The translations under genes and the position numbers were made by a program. Below, in pieces: positions 46,573 to 61,510 of a stretch of 64,000 bases of DNA (its first letter is position 1; every line of letters starts with the position of its first letter). The DNA comes from Colletes latitarsis. Its lineage: Eukaryota > Arthropoda > Insecta > Hymenoptera > Colletidae. The stretch lies in assembly GCF_051014445.1 (NCBI RefSeq), contig NW_027488367.1:29187501-29251500 (forward strand), in the 5' to 3' direction. Below the pieces are notes generated by a model. That model was not told the DNA's origin. It did not search any database and saw only the letters and a list, made by a program, of their open reading frames with translations.

Positions 46573-49200
46573 AATGGTCTGGGATTTGACCTCATCAGAC
46601 TCATACCTTCGCATTCTTCACATACTTGTTGAACGGATCCTGGGTTTTTTCTGGTTTGGATCACGTAGTAATGTGGTACCACACTGAAACAGTCGATTAA
46701 ACCAGGTTTCGATCAATATTTTAGAGGATAACGCATCTTAGGTCTGGGTTAGGTCTAAGATTTGCCCTCATCAGGCTCACAGTTTCGCGTTTTTCACATA
46801 CTTGTTGAACAGATCCTAGGTTTTTTCTGGTTTGGATCACGAAGTAGTGTGGTACCACACTGAAACAGTCAATGAAACCTGGTTTCGATCAATATTTTAG
46901 AGGACAACGCATGTTAGGTCTAGGTTAGGCCTGGGATTTGCCCTCATCAGGGTCATACTGTCGCAGCTTTAACATACTTGTTGAACGGATCCTGGGTTTT
47001 TTCTGGTTTGGATCACGTAGTAGTGTGGTACCACACTGAAACAGTCCATTAAGCCTGGTTGCGATCAATATTTTAGAGGATAACGCATGTTAGGTCTGGG
47101 TTAGGCCTAGGATTTGCCCTCATCAGGCTCATTCTTTCGCATATTTCTCAAACTTGATGGCTAGATCCTGGGCTTTTTCTAGATTGCATCACGTAGTAAT
47201 GTGGTACCACACTGAAACATTCAATTAAACCTGGTCTTGATAAATATTCTAGAGGCTAACGCATGTTAGGTCTGGGTTAGGTCTAGGATTTGCCCTCATC
47301 AGGCTCATACTTTCGCATATTTCTCATACTTCATGGCTAGATCCTGGGCTTTTTGTGGATTGCATCACGTAGTAATGAAGTACAACACTGAAACAGTCAA
47401 TTAAACCTGGTTTCCATCAATATCTTAGAGGACAACGCAAGTTAGGTCTGGGATAGGTCTTGGATTTGCCCTCATCAGGCTCATACTGTCGCGTTATTCA
47501 GAAACTTGTTGAACAGATCCTTGGTTTTTTCTGGTTTGGATCACGTAGTATTGTGGTACCACACTGAAACAGTCCATTATGCCTGGTTTGGATCAATATT
47601 TTAGAGGATAACGCATGTTAGGTCTAGGTTAGGTCTGGGATTTTCACTCATCAGACTCATACTTTCGCAGTCTTCACATACTTGTTGAACGGATCCTGGG
47701 TTTTTTCTGGTTTGGATCACGTAGTAATGTGGTACCACACTGAAACAGTCGATTAAAGCAGGTTTCGTTCAATATTTTAGAGGATAACGCAAGTTAGGTC
47801 TGGGATAGGTCTGTGATTTGACCTCATCAGACTCATACTTTCGCACACTTCACATACTCGTTGAACAGATCCTGGGTTATTTTCTGGTTTGGATCACATA
47901 GTAATGTGGTACCACACTGAAACAGTCGATTAAACCAGGTTTCGATCAATATTTTTGAGGATAACGCTTGTTAGGTCGAGGTTAGGCCTGGGATTTTCAC
48001 TCATCAGACTCATACTTTCGCATTCTTCACATACTTGTTGAACGGATCCTGGGTTATTTCTGGTTTGGATCACGTAGTAATGTGGGACCACACTGAAACA
48101 GTCAATTAAACCTGGTTTCGATCAATATTTTGGAGAATAATTCATGTTAGGTCTAGGTTAGGCCTGGGATTTGCTCTCATCAGGCTCATTCTTTCGCATA
48201 TTTCTCATACTTGATGGCTAGCTCCTGGGCTTTTTCTGGATTGCATCACGTAGTAATGAAGTACAACACTGAAACAGTCAATTAAACCTGGTTTCCATCA
48301 ATATCTTAGAGGACAACGCAAGTTAGGTCTGGGATATGTCTGGGATTTGCCCCCATCAGTCTCATACTTTCGCGTTTTTCACACACTTGTCGAACAGATC
48401 CTGGGTTTTTTCTGGTTTGGATCACGTAGTAGTGTGGTACCACGCTGAAACAGTCCATTAAACCTGGTTTCGATCAATATTTTAGAGGAAAGCGCAAGTT
48501 AGGTCTGGGAGAGGTCTGGGATTTGACCTCATCAGACTCATACTTTCGCACACTTCACATACTCCTTGAACAGATCCTGGTTTATTTTCTGGATTGCATC
48601 ACGTAGTAATGAAGTACAACACTGAAACAGTCGATTAAACCAGGTTTCGATCAATATTTTAGAGGATAACGCATGTTAGGTCTAGGTTAGGCCTGGGATT
48701 TTCACCCATCAGACTCATACTATCACATTCTTCACATACTTGTTGAACGGATCCTGGGTTTTTTCTGGTTTGGATCACGTAGTAATGTGGGACCACACTG
48801 AAACAGTCAAGTAAACCTGTTTTCGATCAATATTTTAGAGAATAATTCATGTTAGGTCTAGGATTGGTTTGGGATTTGCTCTCATCAGGGTCATTCTTTC
48901 GCATATTTCTCATACATGTTGAAAAGATCCTGGGTTTTTTCGGGTTTGGATCACGTAGTAATGAAGTACAACACTGAAACAGTCCATTAAACCTGGTTTC
49001 GATCAATATTTTAGAGGGTAACGCATGTAAGGTCTAGGTTAGGTCTGGGATTTGCTCTCATCAGGCTCATTCTTTCGCATATTTCTCATACTTGATGGCT
49101 AGATCCTGGGTTTTTTCTGGTTTGGATCACGTAGTAATGTGGTACCACACTGAAACAGTCGATTAAACCTGGTTTCGATCAATATTTTAGAGGATAACGC

Positions 49201-49214
49201 AAGTTAAGTCTGGG
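49201..49214 (+). other. Unoccupied paralogue of the target site of the truncated element
   Basis: AAGTTAAGTCTGGG is uninterrupted here and continues AATGGTCTGGGATTTGACC, like the right flank of the truncated element. The preceding 180 bp (49019-49200) match the left flank at about 43350-43531 almost base for base. A second unoccupied copy is at 43004-43017. Together they confirm the 12-14 bp duplication. Confidence 0.82.
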
Positions 49215-52199
49215 AATGGTCTGGGATTTGACCTCATCAGACTCATACTTTCGCATTCTTCACATACTTGTTGAACGGATCCTGGGTTTTTTCTGGTTTG
49301 GATCACGTAGTAGTGTGGTACCACGCAGAAACAGTCCATTAAACCTGGCTTGGATCAATATTTTAGAGGATAACGCATGTTAGGGCTAGGTTAGGTCTGG
49401 GATTGTCACTCATCAGACACATACTTTCGTATTCTTCACATACTTGTTGAACGGATCCTGGGTTTTTACTGGTTTGGATCAGGTAGTAATGAAGTGCAAC
49501 ACTGAAACAGCCAATTAAACCTGCTTCCATCAATATTTTAGACGACAACGCATGTTAGGTCTAGGTTAGGCCGAGGATTTTCACTCATCAGACTCATACT
49601 TTCGCATTCTCCACATATTTGTTGAACGGATCCTGGGTTTTTACTGGTTTGGATCACGTAGTAATGTGGTACCACACTGAAACAGTTGATTAAACCTGGT
49701 ATCGATCAATATTTTAGAGAATAATTCTTGTTAGGTCTAGGTTAGGTCTGGGATTTGCTCTCATCAGGCTCATTCTTTCGCATATTTCTCATACTTGATG
49801 GCTAGATCCTGGGCTTTTTCTGGATTGCATCACGTAGTAATGTGGGACCACACTGAAACAATCAATTAAACCTGGTCTTGATAAATATTTTAGAGGACAA
49901 CGCATGTTAGGTCTGGGTTAGGTCTAGGATTTGCCCTCATCAGGCTCATACTTACGCGTTTTTCACATACTTGTTGAACAGATTCTGGGTTTTTTCTGGT
50001 TTGGGTCACGTAGTAATGTGGTACCACACTGAAACAATCGATTAAACCAGGTTTCGATCAATAATTTTGAGGATAACGCATGTTAGGTCTAGGTTAGGCC
50101 TGGGATTTTCACTCATCAGACTCATACTTTCGCATTCTTCACATACTTGTTGAACGGATCCTGGGTTTTTTCTGGTTTGGATCACGTAGTAATGTGGGGC
50201 CACACTGAAACAATCAATTAAACCTGGTCATGATAAATATTTTAGAGGATAACGCATGTTAGGTCTGGGTTAGGTCTAGGCTTTGCCCTCGTCAGGCTCA
50301 TACTTTCGCATGTTTCTCATACTTCATGGCTAGATCCTGGGCTATTTCTGGATTGGATCACGTAGTAATGTGGTACCACACTGAAACAGTCAATTAAACC
50401 TGGTTTCGATCAATATTTTAGAGGATAACGCAAGTTAAGTCTGGGATAGGTCTGGGATTTGCCCTCATCAGGCTCATACTTTCGCGTTTTTCACATACTT
50501 GTTGAACAGATCCTGGGTTTTTTCTGGTTTGGGTCACGTAGTAATGTGGTACCACACTGAAACAGTCCGTTAAACCAGGTTTCGATCAATATTTTTGAGG
50601 ATAACGCATGTTAGGTCTAGGTTAGGCCTGGGATTTTCACTCATCAGACACATACTTTCGTATTCTTCACATACTTGCTGAACGGAGCCTGGGTTTTTTC
50701 TGGTTTGGATCACGTAGTAATGTGGGACCACACTGAAACAGTCAATTAAACCTGGTTTCGACCAATATTTAAGAGAATAATTCATGTTAGGTCTAGGTTA
50801 AGTGTGGGATTTGCTCTCATCAGGCTCATTCTTTCGCATATTTCTCATACTTGATGGCTAGATCCTGGGCTTTTCCTGGATTCCATCACGTAGTAATGAA
50901 GTACAACACTGAAACGGCCAATTAAATCTGGTTTCCATCAATATTTATGAGGAAGACGCATGTGTGGGTCTAGGTTAGGCCTGGGATTTTCACTCATCAG
51001 ACACATACTTTCGTATTCTTCACATACTTGTCGAACGGATCCTGGGTTTTTTCTGGTTTGGATCACGTAGTAATGTGGGACCACACCGAAACAGTCCATT
51101 AAACCTGGTTTGGATCAATATTTTGGAGGATAACGCATGTTAGGTTTGGGTTAGGTCTAGGATTTGCCCTCATCAGGCTCATACTTTCGCATATTTCTCA
51201 TACTTCATGCCTAGATCCTGGGCTGTTTCTGGATTCTATCACGTAGTAATGTGGTACCACGCTGAAACAGTCAATTAAACCTGGTTTCGATCAATATTTT
51301 AGAGGATAACGCAAGTTAGGTCTGGGATAGGTCTGGGATTCGCCCTCATCAGGCTCATACTTTCGCGTTTTTCACATACTCGTTGAACTGATCCTGGGTT
51401 TTTTCTGGTTTGGATCACGTAGCAATGTGGTACCACACTGAAACCGTCGATTAAACCTGGTTTCGATCAATATTTTAGAGGATAACGCAAGTTTGGTCTG
51501 GGATAGGTCTGGGATTTTCACTCATCAGACTCATACTTTCGCATTCTTCACATACTTGTTGAACAGATCCTGGGTTTTTTCTGGTTTGGGTCAGGTAGTA
51601 ATGTGGTACCACACTGAAACAGTCGATTAAACCCGGTTTCGATCAATATCTTTGAGGATAACGCAAGTTAGGTCTAGGTTTGGTCTGGGATTTTTCACTC
51701 ATCAGACTCATACTTTCGCATTCTTCACATACTTGTTGAACGGATCCTGGGTTTTTTCTGGTTTGGATCACGTAGTAATGTGGGACCACACTGAAACAAT
51801 CAATTAAACCTGGTCTTGATAAATATTTTAGAGGATAACGCATGTTAGGTCTGGGTTAGGTCTAGGATTTGCCCTCGTCAGGCTCATACTTTCGCATATT
51901 TCTCATACTTCATGGCTAGATCCTGGGCTCTTTCTGGATTGGATCACGTAGTAATGTGGGACCACACGAAAACAGTCAATTAAACCTGGTTTCGCTCAAT
52001 ATTTTAGTAGATGACGCATGTTAGGTCTAGGTTAGGCCTGGGATTTGCCCCCATCAGGGTCATACTTTCGCAGTGTTAACATGCATGTTGACCTGATCGA
52101 GGGTTTTTTCTGCTTTGGATCACGTAGTAAAGTGGTACCGCACTAAAACTGTCAATTAAACCTGGTTTCGATCAATATTTTTGAGGATAACGCATGTCA

Positions 52200-54158
52200 G
52201 GTCTAGTTTAGGCCTGGGATTTGCCCTCATCAGATTCATTCTTTCGCATACTTCAAATACTTGTTGTACAGGTCCTGGGTTTTTTTCTGGTTTGGATCAC
52301 GTAGTAATGTGGTACCACACTGAAACAGTCGATTAAACCTGGTTTCGGTCAATATTTTTGAGGATAACGCATGTTAGGTCTAGGTTAGGCCTGGGATTTT
52401 CCCTCATCAGACTCATACTTTCGCATTCTTCACATACTTGTTGAACGGAACCTGGGTTTTTTCTGGTTTGGATCACGTAGTAATGTGGGACCACACTGAA
52501 GCAGTCAAGTAAACCTGGTTTCGATCAATATTTTAGAGAATAATTCATGTTAGGTCTAGGTTAGGTCAGGGATTTGCTCTCATCAGGCTCATTCCTTCGC
52601 ATATTTCTCATACTTGATGGCTAGATCCTGGGCTTTTTCTGGATTGCATCACGATGTAATGAAGTACAACTCTGAAACAGTCAATTAAACCTGGTTTCGA
52701 TCAATATTTTAGAGAATAATTCATGTTAGGTCTAGGTTAGGACTGGGATTTGCTCTCATCAGGCTCATTCTTTCGCATATTTCTCATACTTGATGGCTAG
52801 ATCCTGGGCTTCTTCTGGATTGCATCACGTAGTAATGAAGTACAACACTGAAACAGTCAATTAAACCTGGTTTCCATCAATATTTTAGAGGACAACGCAT
52901 GTTAGGTCTAGGTTAGGCCTGGGATTTGGCCTCATCAGGGTCATACTGTCGCAGTTTTAACATACTTGTTGAACGGATCCTGGGTTTTTTCTGGTTTGGT
53001 TCACGTAGTAATGTGGTACCACACTGAAACATTCAATTAAACCTGGTCTTGATAAATATTTTAGAGGATAACGCATGTTAGGTTTGGGTTAGGTCTAGGA
53101 TTTGCCCTCATCAGGCTCATACTTTCGCATATTTCTCATACTTCATGGCTAGATCCTGGGCTGTTTCTGGATTGTATCACGTAGTAATGTGGTACCACGC
53201 TGAAACAGTCGATGAAACCTGGTTTCGATCATAATTTTAGAGGATAACGCAAGTTAGGTCTGGGATAGGTCTAGGATTTGCCCTCATCAGGCTCCTACTT
53301 TCGCATATTTCTCATACTTCATGGCTAGATCCTGGGCTATTTCTGGATTGGATCACGTAGTAAAGTGGTACCACACTGAAACATTCAATGAAACCTGGTC
53401 TGGATAAATATTTTAGAGGATAACGAAAGTTATGTCTAGTTTAGGCCTGGGATTTGCCCTCATCAGACTCATACTTTCGCATACTTCACATACTTGTTGT
53501 ACAGGTCCTGGGTTTTTTTCTGGTTTGGATCACGTAGTAATGTGGTACCACACTGAAACAGTCGATTAAACCTGGTTTCGGTCAATATTTTTGAGGATAA
53601 CGCATGTTAGGTCTAGGTTAGGCCTGGGATTTTCCCTCATCAGACTCATACTTTCGCATTCTTCACATACTTGTTGAACGGAACCTGGGTTTTTTCTGGT
53701 TTGGATCACGTAGTAATGTGGGACCACACTGAAACAATCAATTAAACCTGATCTTGATAAATATTTTAGAGGATAACGCATGTTAGGTCTGGGTTAAGTC
53801 TAGGATTTGCTCTCATCAGGCTCATTCCTTCGCATATTTCTCATACTTGATGGCTAGATCCTGGGCTTTTTCTGGATTGCATCACGTAGTAATGAAGTAC
53901 AACTCTGAAACAGTCAATTAAACCTGGTTTCGATCAATATTTTAGAGAATAATTCATGTTAGGTCTAGGTTAGGTCTGGGATTTGCTCTCATCAGGCTCA
54001 TTCTTTCGCATATTTCTCATACTTGATGGCTAGGTCCTGGGCTTTTTCTGGATTGCATCACGTAGTAATGAAGTACAACACTGAAACAGTCAATTAAACC
54101 TGGTTTCCATCAATATTTTAGAGGACAACGCATGTTAGGTCTAGGTTAGGCCTGGGAT
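52200..54158 (+). repeat. 7-monomer duplication (offset 1233 bp)
   Basis: About 52200-52925 recurs at about 53433-54158. Shared rare variants include TTGTTGTACAGGTCCTGGG (52261, 53494) and AAGTACAACTCTGAAAC (52662, 53895). The intervening monomers are not part of the match. Confidence 0.75.
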
Positions 54159-54634
54159 TTGCCCTCGTCAGGCTCATACTTTCGCGATTTTCACATACTT
54201 GTTAAAGAGATCCTGGGTTATTTCTGGTTTGGATCACGTAGTAATGTGGGACCATACTGAAACAGTCAATTAAACCTGGTTTCGATCAATATTTTACAGA
54301 ATAATTCATGATAGGTCTATGTTAGGTCTGGGATTTTCTCTCATCAGGCTCATTCTCTCGCATATGTCTCATACATGTTGAACAGATCCTGGGTTGTTTC
54401 TGGTTTGGATCACGTAGTAATGTGGGACCACACTGAAACAGTCGATTAAACCTGGTTTCGCTCAATATTTTAGAGGATAACGAATGTTAGGTCTGGGATA
54501 GGTCTGGGATTCTCACTCATCAGACTCATACTTTCGCATTCTTCACATACTTGTTGAACGGATCCTGGGTTTTTTCTGGTTTGGATCACGTAGTAATGTG
54601 GGACCACACTGAAACAGTCGACTAAACCTGGTTT

Positions 54635-57600
54635 CGATCAATATTTTAGAGGATAACGCATGTTAGGTCTGGGTTAAGTCTAGGATTTGCTCTCATCAGG
54701 CTCATACTTTCGCATATTTCTCATTCTTCATGGCTAGATCCTGGGCTGTTTCTGGATTGTATCACGTAGTAATGTGGTACCACGCTGAAACAGTCAATTA
54801 AACCTGGTTTCGATCAATATTTTAGAGGATAACGCAAGTTAGGTCTGGGATAGGTCTAGGATTTGCACTCATCAGGCTCCTACTTTCGCATATTTCTCAT
54901 ACTTCATGGCTAGATCCTGGGCTATTTCTGGATTGGATCACGTAGTAAAGTGGTACCACACTGAAACATTCAATGAAACCTGGTCTGGATAAATATTTTA
55001 GAGGATAACGCATCTTAGGTCTGGGTTAGGTCTAAGATTTGCCCTCATCAGGCTCACAATTTAGCGTTTTTCACATACTTCTTGAACAGATCCTGGGCTT
55101 TCTCTGGTTTGGATCACGAAATAGTGTGGTACCACACTGAAACAGTGCATTAAACCTGGTTTCGCTCAATATGTTAGAGGATAACGCATGGTAGGTCTAG
55201 GTTAGGTCTGGGATTTGCTCTCATCAGGCTCATTGTTTCGCATATTTCTCATACTTGATGGCTAGATCCTGGGCTTTTTCTGGATTGCATCACGTAGTAA
55301 TGTAGTGCCACACTGAAACAGTCAATGAAACCTGGTTTCCATCAATATTTTAGAGGACAACGCAAGTTAGGTCTAGGTGAGGCCCGAGATTTTCACTGAT
55401 CAGACTCATACTTTCGCATTCTTCACATACTTGTTGAACGGATCCTGGGTTTTTTCTGGTTTTGATCACGTAGTAATATGGTACCACACTGAAACATTCA
55501 ATTAAACCTGGTCTTGATAAATATTTTAGAGAATAACGCATGTTAGGTCTGGGTTAGGTCTACGATTTGTCCTCATCAGGCTCATACTTTCGCATATTTC
55601 TCATACTTCATAGCTAGATCCTGGGCTATTTCTGGATTGGGTCACGTAGTAATGTGGTACTACACTGAAACAGTCAATTAAACCTGGTTTTGACAAATAT
55701 TTTAGAGAATAATTCATGTTAGGTCTAGGTTAGGTCAGGGATTTGCTCCCATCAGGCTCATTCTTTCGCATATTTCTCATACTTGATGGCTAGATCCTGG
55801 GCTTTTTCTGGATTGCATCACGTAGTAATGAAGTACAACACTGAAACAGTCAATTAAACCTGGTTTCCATCAATATTCTAGAGGACAACGCATGTTAGGT
55901 CTGGGTTAGGCCTGGGATTTGCCCTCATCAGGTTCATACTGTCGCAGTTTTAACATACTTGTTGAACGGATCCTGGGTTTTTTCTGGTTTGGTTCACGTA
56001 GTAATGTGGTACCACACTGAAACATTCAATTAAACCTTTTCTTGATAAATATTTTAGAGGATAACGCATGTTAGGTTTGGGTTAGGTCTAGGATTTGCCC
56101 TCATCAGGCTCATACTTTCGCATATTTCTCATACTTCATGGCTAGATCCTGGGCTGTTTCTGGATTGTATCAGGTAGTAAAGTGGTACCACACTGAAACA
56201 TTCAATGAAACCTGGTCTGGATATATATTTTAGAGGATAACGCATCTTAGGTCTGGGTTAGGTCTAAGATTTGCCCTCATCAGGCTCACAATTTAGCGTT
56301 TTTCACATACTTGTTGAACGGATCCTGGGTTTTTTCTGGTTTTGATCACGTAGTAATGTAGTACAACACTGAAACAGTTAATTAAACCTGGTTTCGATCA
56401 ATATTTTAGAGAATAATTCATGTTAGGTCTAGGTTAGGTCTGGGATTTGCTCTCATCAGGTTCATTCTTTCGCATATTTCTCATACTTGATGGCTAGATC
56501 CTGGGCTTTTTCTGGATTGCATCATGTAGTAATGAAGTACAACACTGAAACAGTCAACTAAACCTGGTTTCCATCAATATTCTAGAGGACAACGCATGTT
56601 AGGTCTAAGGTAGGTCTGGGATTTGCTCTCATCAGGCTCATTCCTTCGCATATTTCTCATACATGTTGAACAGATCGTGGGTTTTTTCTGGTTTGCATCA
56701 CGTAGTAATGTGGGACCACACTGAAACAATCAATTAAACCTGATCTTGATAAATATTTTAGAGGGTAACGCATGTTAGGTCTGGGTTAGGTCTAGGATTT
56801 GCCCTCATCAGGCTCATACTTTCGCATATTTCTCATTCTTCATGGCTAGATCCTGGGCTGTTTCTGGATTGGATCACGTAGTAATGTGGTACCACGCTGA
56901 AACAGTCAATTAAACCTGGTTTCGATCAATATTTTGGAGAATTATTCATGTTAGGTCTAGGTTAGGTCTGGGATTTGCTCTCATCAGGCTCATTCTTTCG
57001 CATATTTCTCATACTTGATGGCTAGATCCTGGGCTTTTTCTGGATTGCATCACGTAGTAATGAAGTACAACACTGAAACAGTCAATTAAATCTGGTTTCC
57101 ATCAATATCTTAGAGGACAACGCAAGTTTGGTCTGGGATATGTCTGGGATTTGCCCTCATCAGGCTTATACTTTCGCGTTTTTCACATACTTGTTGAACA
57201 GATCCTGGGTTTTTTCTGGTTTGGATCACGTAGTAGTGTGGTACCACGCTGAAACAGTCCTTTAAACCTGGTTTGGATCAATATTTTAGAGGATAACGCA
57301 TGTTAGGTCTAGGTTAGGCCTGGGATTTTCACTCATCAGACTCATACTTTCGCATATTTCTCATACTTCATGGCTAGATCCTGGGCTTTTTCTGGATTGC
57401 ATCACGTAGTAAAGTGGTACCACACGGAAACATTCAATGAAACCTCGTCTGGATAAATATTTTAGAGGTTAACGCATCTTAGGTCTGGGTTAGGTCTACG
57501 ATTTGCCCTCATCAGGCTCACAGTTTAGCGTTTTTCACATACTTGTTGAACAGATCCTGGCTTTTTCTGGTTTGGATCACGAAGTAATGTGGTACCACAG

Positions 57601-60530
57601 TGAAACAGTCCATTAAACCTGGTTTCGCTCAATATTTTAGAGGATAACGCATGTAAGGTCTAGGTTAGGTCTGGGATTTGCTCTCATCATGCTCATTCTT
57701 TCGCATATTTCCCATACTTGATGGCTAGATCCTGGGTTTTTTCTGGTTTGGATCACGTAGTAATGTGGTACCTCACTGAAACAGTCGATTAAACCTGGTT
57801 TCGATCAATATTTTAGAGGATAACGCAAGCTAGGTCTGGGATAGGTCTGGGATTTGCCCTCATCTGGCTCATACTTTCGCATTCTTCACATACTTGTTGA
57901 ACTGATCCTGGGTTTTTTCTGGTTTGGATCACGTAGTAATGTGGTACCACACTGAAACGGTCAATTAAACCTGGTTTCGATCAATATTTTAGAGGATAAC
58001 GCAAGTTAGGTTTGGGTTAGGTCTAGGATTTGCCCTCATCAGGCTCATACTTTCGCATATTTCTCATACTTCATGGCTAGATCCTGGGCTGTTTCTGGAT
58101 TGTATCACGTAGTAATGTGGTACCACGCTGAAACAGTCGATTAAACCTGGTTTCGATCAATATTTTAGAGGATAACGCAAGTTAAGTCTGGGATAGGTCT
58201 GGGATTTGACCTCATCAGACTCATACTTTCGCATTCTTCACATACTTGTTGAACGGATCCTGGGTTTTTTCTGGTTTGGATCACGTAGTAATGTGGGACC
58301 ACACTGAAACAGTCGACTAAACCTGGTTTCGATCAATATTTTAGAGGATAACGCATGTTAGGTCTAGGTTAGGCCTGGGATTTTCCCTCATCAGACTCAA
58401 ACTTTCGCATTCTTCACATACTTGTTGAACGGAACCTGGGTTTTTTCTGGTTTGGATCACGTAGTAATGTGGGACCACACTGAAACAGTCGATTAAACCT
58501 GGTTTCGATCAATATTTTAGAGGATAACGCAAGCTAGGTCTGGGATAGGTCTGGGATTTGCCCTCATCTGGCTCATACTTTCGCATTCTTCACATACTTG
58601 TTGAACTGATCCTGGGTTTTTTCTGGTTTGGATCACGTAGTAATGTGGGACCACACTGAAACAATCAATTAAACCTGATCTTGATAAATATTTTAGAGGA
58701 TAACGCATGTTAGGTCTGGGTTAAGTCTAGGATTTGCTCTCATCAGGCTCATACTTTCGCATATTTCTCATACTTCATGGCTAGATCCTGGGCTGTTTCT
58801 GGATTGTATCACGTAGTAATGTGGTACCACGCTGAAACAGTCAGTTAAACCTGGTTTCGATCAATATTTTAGAGGATAACGCAAGTTAGGTCTGGGATAG
58901 GTCTAGGATTTGCACTCATCAGGCTCCTACTTTCGCATATTTCTCATACTTCATGGCTAGATCCTGGGCTATTTCTGGATTGGATCACGTAGTAAAGTGG
59001 TACCACACTGAAACATTCAATGAAACCTGGTCTGGATAAATATTTTAGAGGATAACGCATCTTAGGTCTGGGTTAGGTCTAAGATTTGCCCTCATCAGGC
59101 TCACAATTTAGCGTTTTTCACATACTTCTTGAACAGATCCTGGGCTTTCTCTGGTTTGGATCACGAAATAGTGTGGTACCACACTGAAACAGTGCATTAA
59201 ACCTGGTTTCGCTCAATATGTTAGAGGATAACGCATGGTAGGTCTAGGTTAGGTCTGGGATTTGCTCTCATCAGGCTCATTGTTTCGCATATTTCTCATA
59301 CTTGATGGCTAGATCCTGGGCTTTTTCTGGATTGCATCACGTAGTAATGTAGTACCACACTGAAACAGTCAATGAAACCTGGATTCCATCAATATTTTAG
59401 AGGACAACGCAAGTTAGGTCTAGGTGAGGCCCGAGATTTTCACTGATCAGACTCATACTTTCGCATTCTTCACATACTTGTTGAACGGATCCTGGGTTTT
59501 TTCTGGTTTTGATCACGTAGTAATATGGTACCACACTGAAACATTCAATTAAACCTGGTCTTGATAAATATTTTAGAGAATAACGCATGTTAGGTCTGGG
59601 TTAGGTCTACGATTTGTCCTCATCAGGCTCATACTTTCGCATATTTCTCATACTTCATAGCTAGATCCTGGGCTATTTCTGGATTGGGTCACGTAGTAAT
59701 GTGGTACTACACTGAAACAGTCAATTAAACCTGGTTTTGACCAATATTTTAGAGAATAATTCATGTTAGGTCTAGGTTAGGTCAGGGATTTGCTCCCATC
59801 AGGCTCATTCTTTCGCATATTTCTCATACTTGATAGCTAGATCCTGGGCTTTTTCTGGATTGCATCACGTAATAATGAAGTACAACACTGAAACAGTCAT
59901 TTAAACCTGGTTTCGATCAATATTTTAGAGAATAATTCATGTTAGGTCTAGGTTAGGTCTGGGATTTGCTCTCATCAGGCTCATTCTTTCGCATATTTCT
60001 CATACTTGATGGCTAGATCCTGGGCTTTTTCTGGATTGCATCACGTAGTAATGAAGTACAACACTGAAACAGTCAATTAAACCTGGTTTCCATCAATATT
60101 CTAGAGGACAACGCATGTTAGGTCTGGGTTAGGCCTGGGATTTGCCCTCATCAGGTTCATACTGTCGCAGTTTTAACATACTTGTTGAACGGACCCTGGG
60201 TTTTTTCTGGTTTGGTTCACGTAGTAATGTGGTACCACACTGAAACATTCAATTAAACCTTTTCTTGATAAATATTTTAGAGGATAACGCATGTTAGGTT
60301 TGGGTTAGGTCTAGGATTTGCCCTCATCAGGCTCATACTTTCGCATATTTCTCATACTTCATGGCTAGATCCTGGGCTGTTTCTGGATTGTATCAGGTAG
60401 TAAAGTGGTACCACACTGAAACATTCAATGAAACCTGGTCTGGATAAATATTTTAGAGGATAACGCATCTTAGGTCTGGGTTAGGTCTAAGATTTGCCCT
60501 CATCAGGCTCACAGTTTAGCGTTTTTCACA
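54635..60530 (+). repeat. 23/24-monomer duplication with a one-monomer insertion
   Basis: About 54635-55850 recurs at about 58682-59897 with an offset of 4047 bp (23 monomers). About 55850-56310 then recurs at 60073-60530 with an offset of 4223 bp (24 monomers). The change of offset is one extra monomer, about 59.90-60.07 kb, with the GAGAATAATTCATG start, present only in the right copy. Shared markers include GTGAGGCCCGAG (55377, 59424) and ACCTTTTCTTGAT (56034, 60257). Confidence 0.8.
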
Positions 60531-61510
60531 TACTTCTTGAACTGATCCTGGGCTTTCTCTGGTTTGGATCACGAAGTAGCGTGGTACCACCCTGAAACAG
60601 TCGATTAAACCAGGTTTCGATCAATATTTTTCAGGATAACGCATGTTAGGTCTAGGTTAGGCCTGGGATTTTCACTCATCGGACTCATACTTTCGCATTC
60701 TTCACATACTTGTTGAACGGATCCTGGGTTTTCTCTGGTTTGGATCACGTAGTAATGTGGGACCACACTGAAACAGTCAATTAAACCTGGTTTCGATCAA
60801 TATTTTGGAGAATTATTCATGTTAGGTCTAGGTTAGGTCTGGGATTTGCTTTCATCAGGCTCATTCTTTCGCATATTTCTCATACTTGATGGCTAGATCC
60901 TGGGCTTTTTCTGGATTGCATCACGTAGTAAAGTGGTACCACACGGAAACATTCAATGAAACCTCGTCTGGATAAATATTTTAGAGGTTAACGCATCTTA
61001 GGTCTGGGTTAGGTCTACGATTTGCCCTCATCAGGCTCACAGTTTAGCGTTTTTCACATACTTGTTGAACAGATCCTGGCTTTTTCTGGTTTGGATCACG
61101 AAGTAATGTGGTACCACAGTGAAACAGTCCATTAAACCTGGTTTCGCTCAATATTTTAGAGGATAACGCAAGTTAGGTCTGGGATAGGTCTGGGATTTGC
61201 TCTCATCAGGCTCATTCTTTCGCATATTTCCCATACTTGATGGCTAGATCCTGGGTTTTTTCTGGTTTGGATCACGTAGTAATGTGGTACCACACTGAAA
61301 CAGTCGATTAAACCTGGTTTCGATCAATATTTTGGAGGATAACGCAAGCTAGGTCTGGGATAGGTCTGGGATTTGCCCTCATCTGGCTCATACTTTCGCA
61401 TTCTTCACATACTTGTTGAACTGATCCTGGGTTTTTTCTGGTTTGGATCACGTAGTAATGTGGTACCACACTGAAACGGTCAATTAAACCTGGTTTCGAT
61501 CAATATTTTA
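57390..61510 (+). repeat. 20-monomer duplication (offset about 3519 bp)
   Basis: About 57390-57990 recurs at about 60910-61510. Shared rare variants are ACACGGAAACATTC, AACCTCGTCTGG (57441, 60960) and GATCCTGGCTTTTTCTGG. Left of the match, 56935 resembles 60806 at an offset of 3871 bp (22 monomers), so two monomers are missing from the right copy there. Confidence 0.7.
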
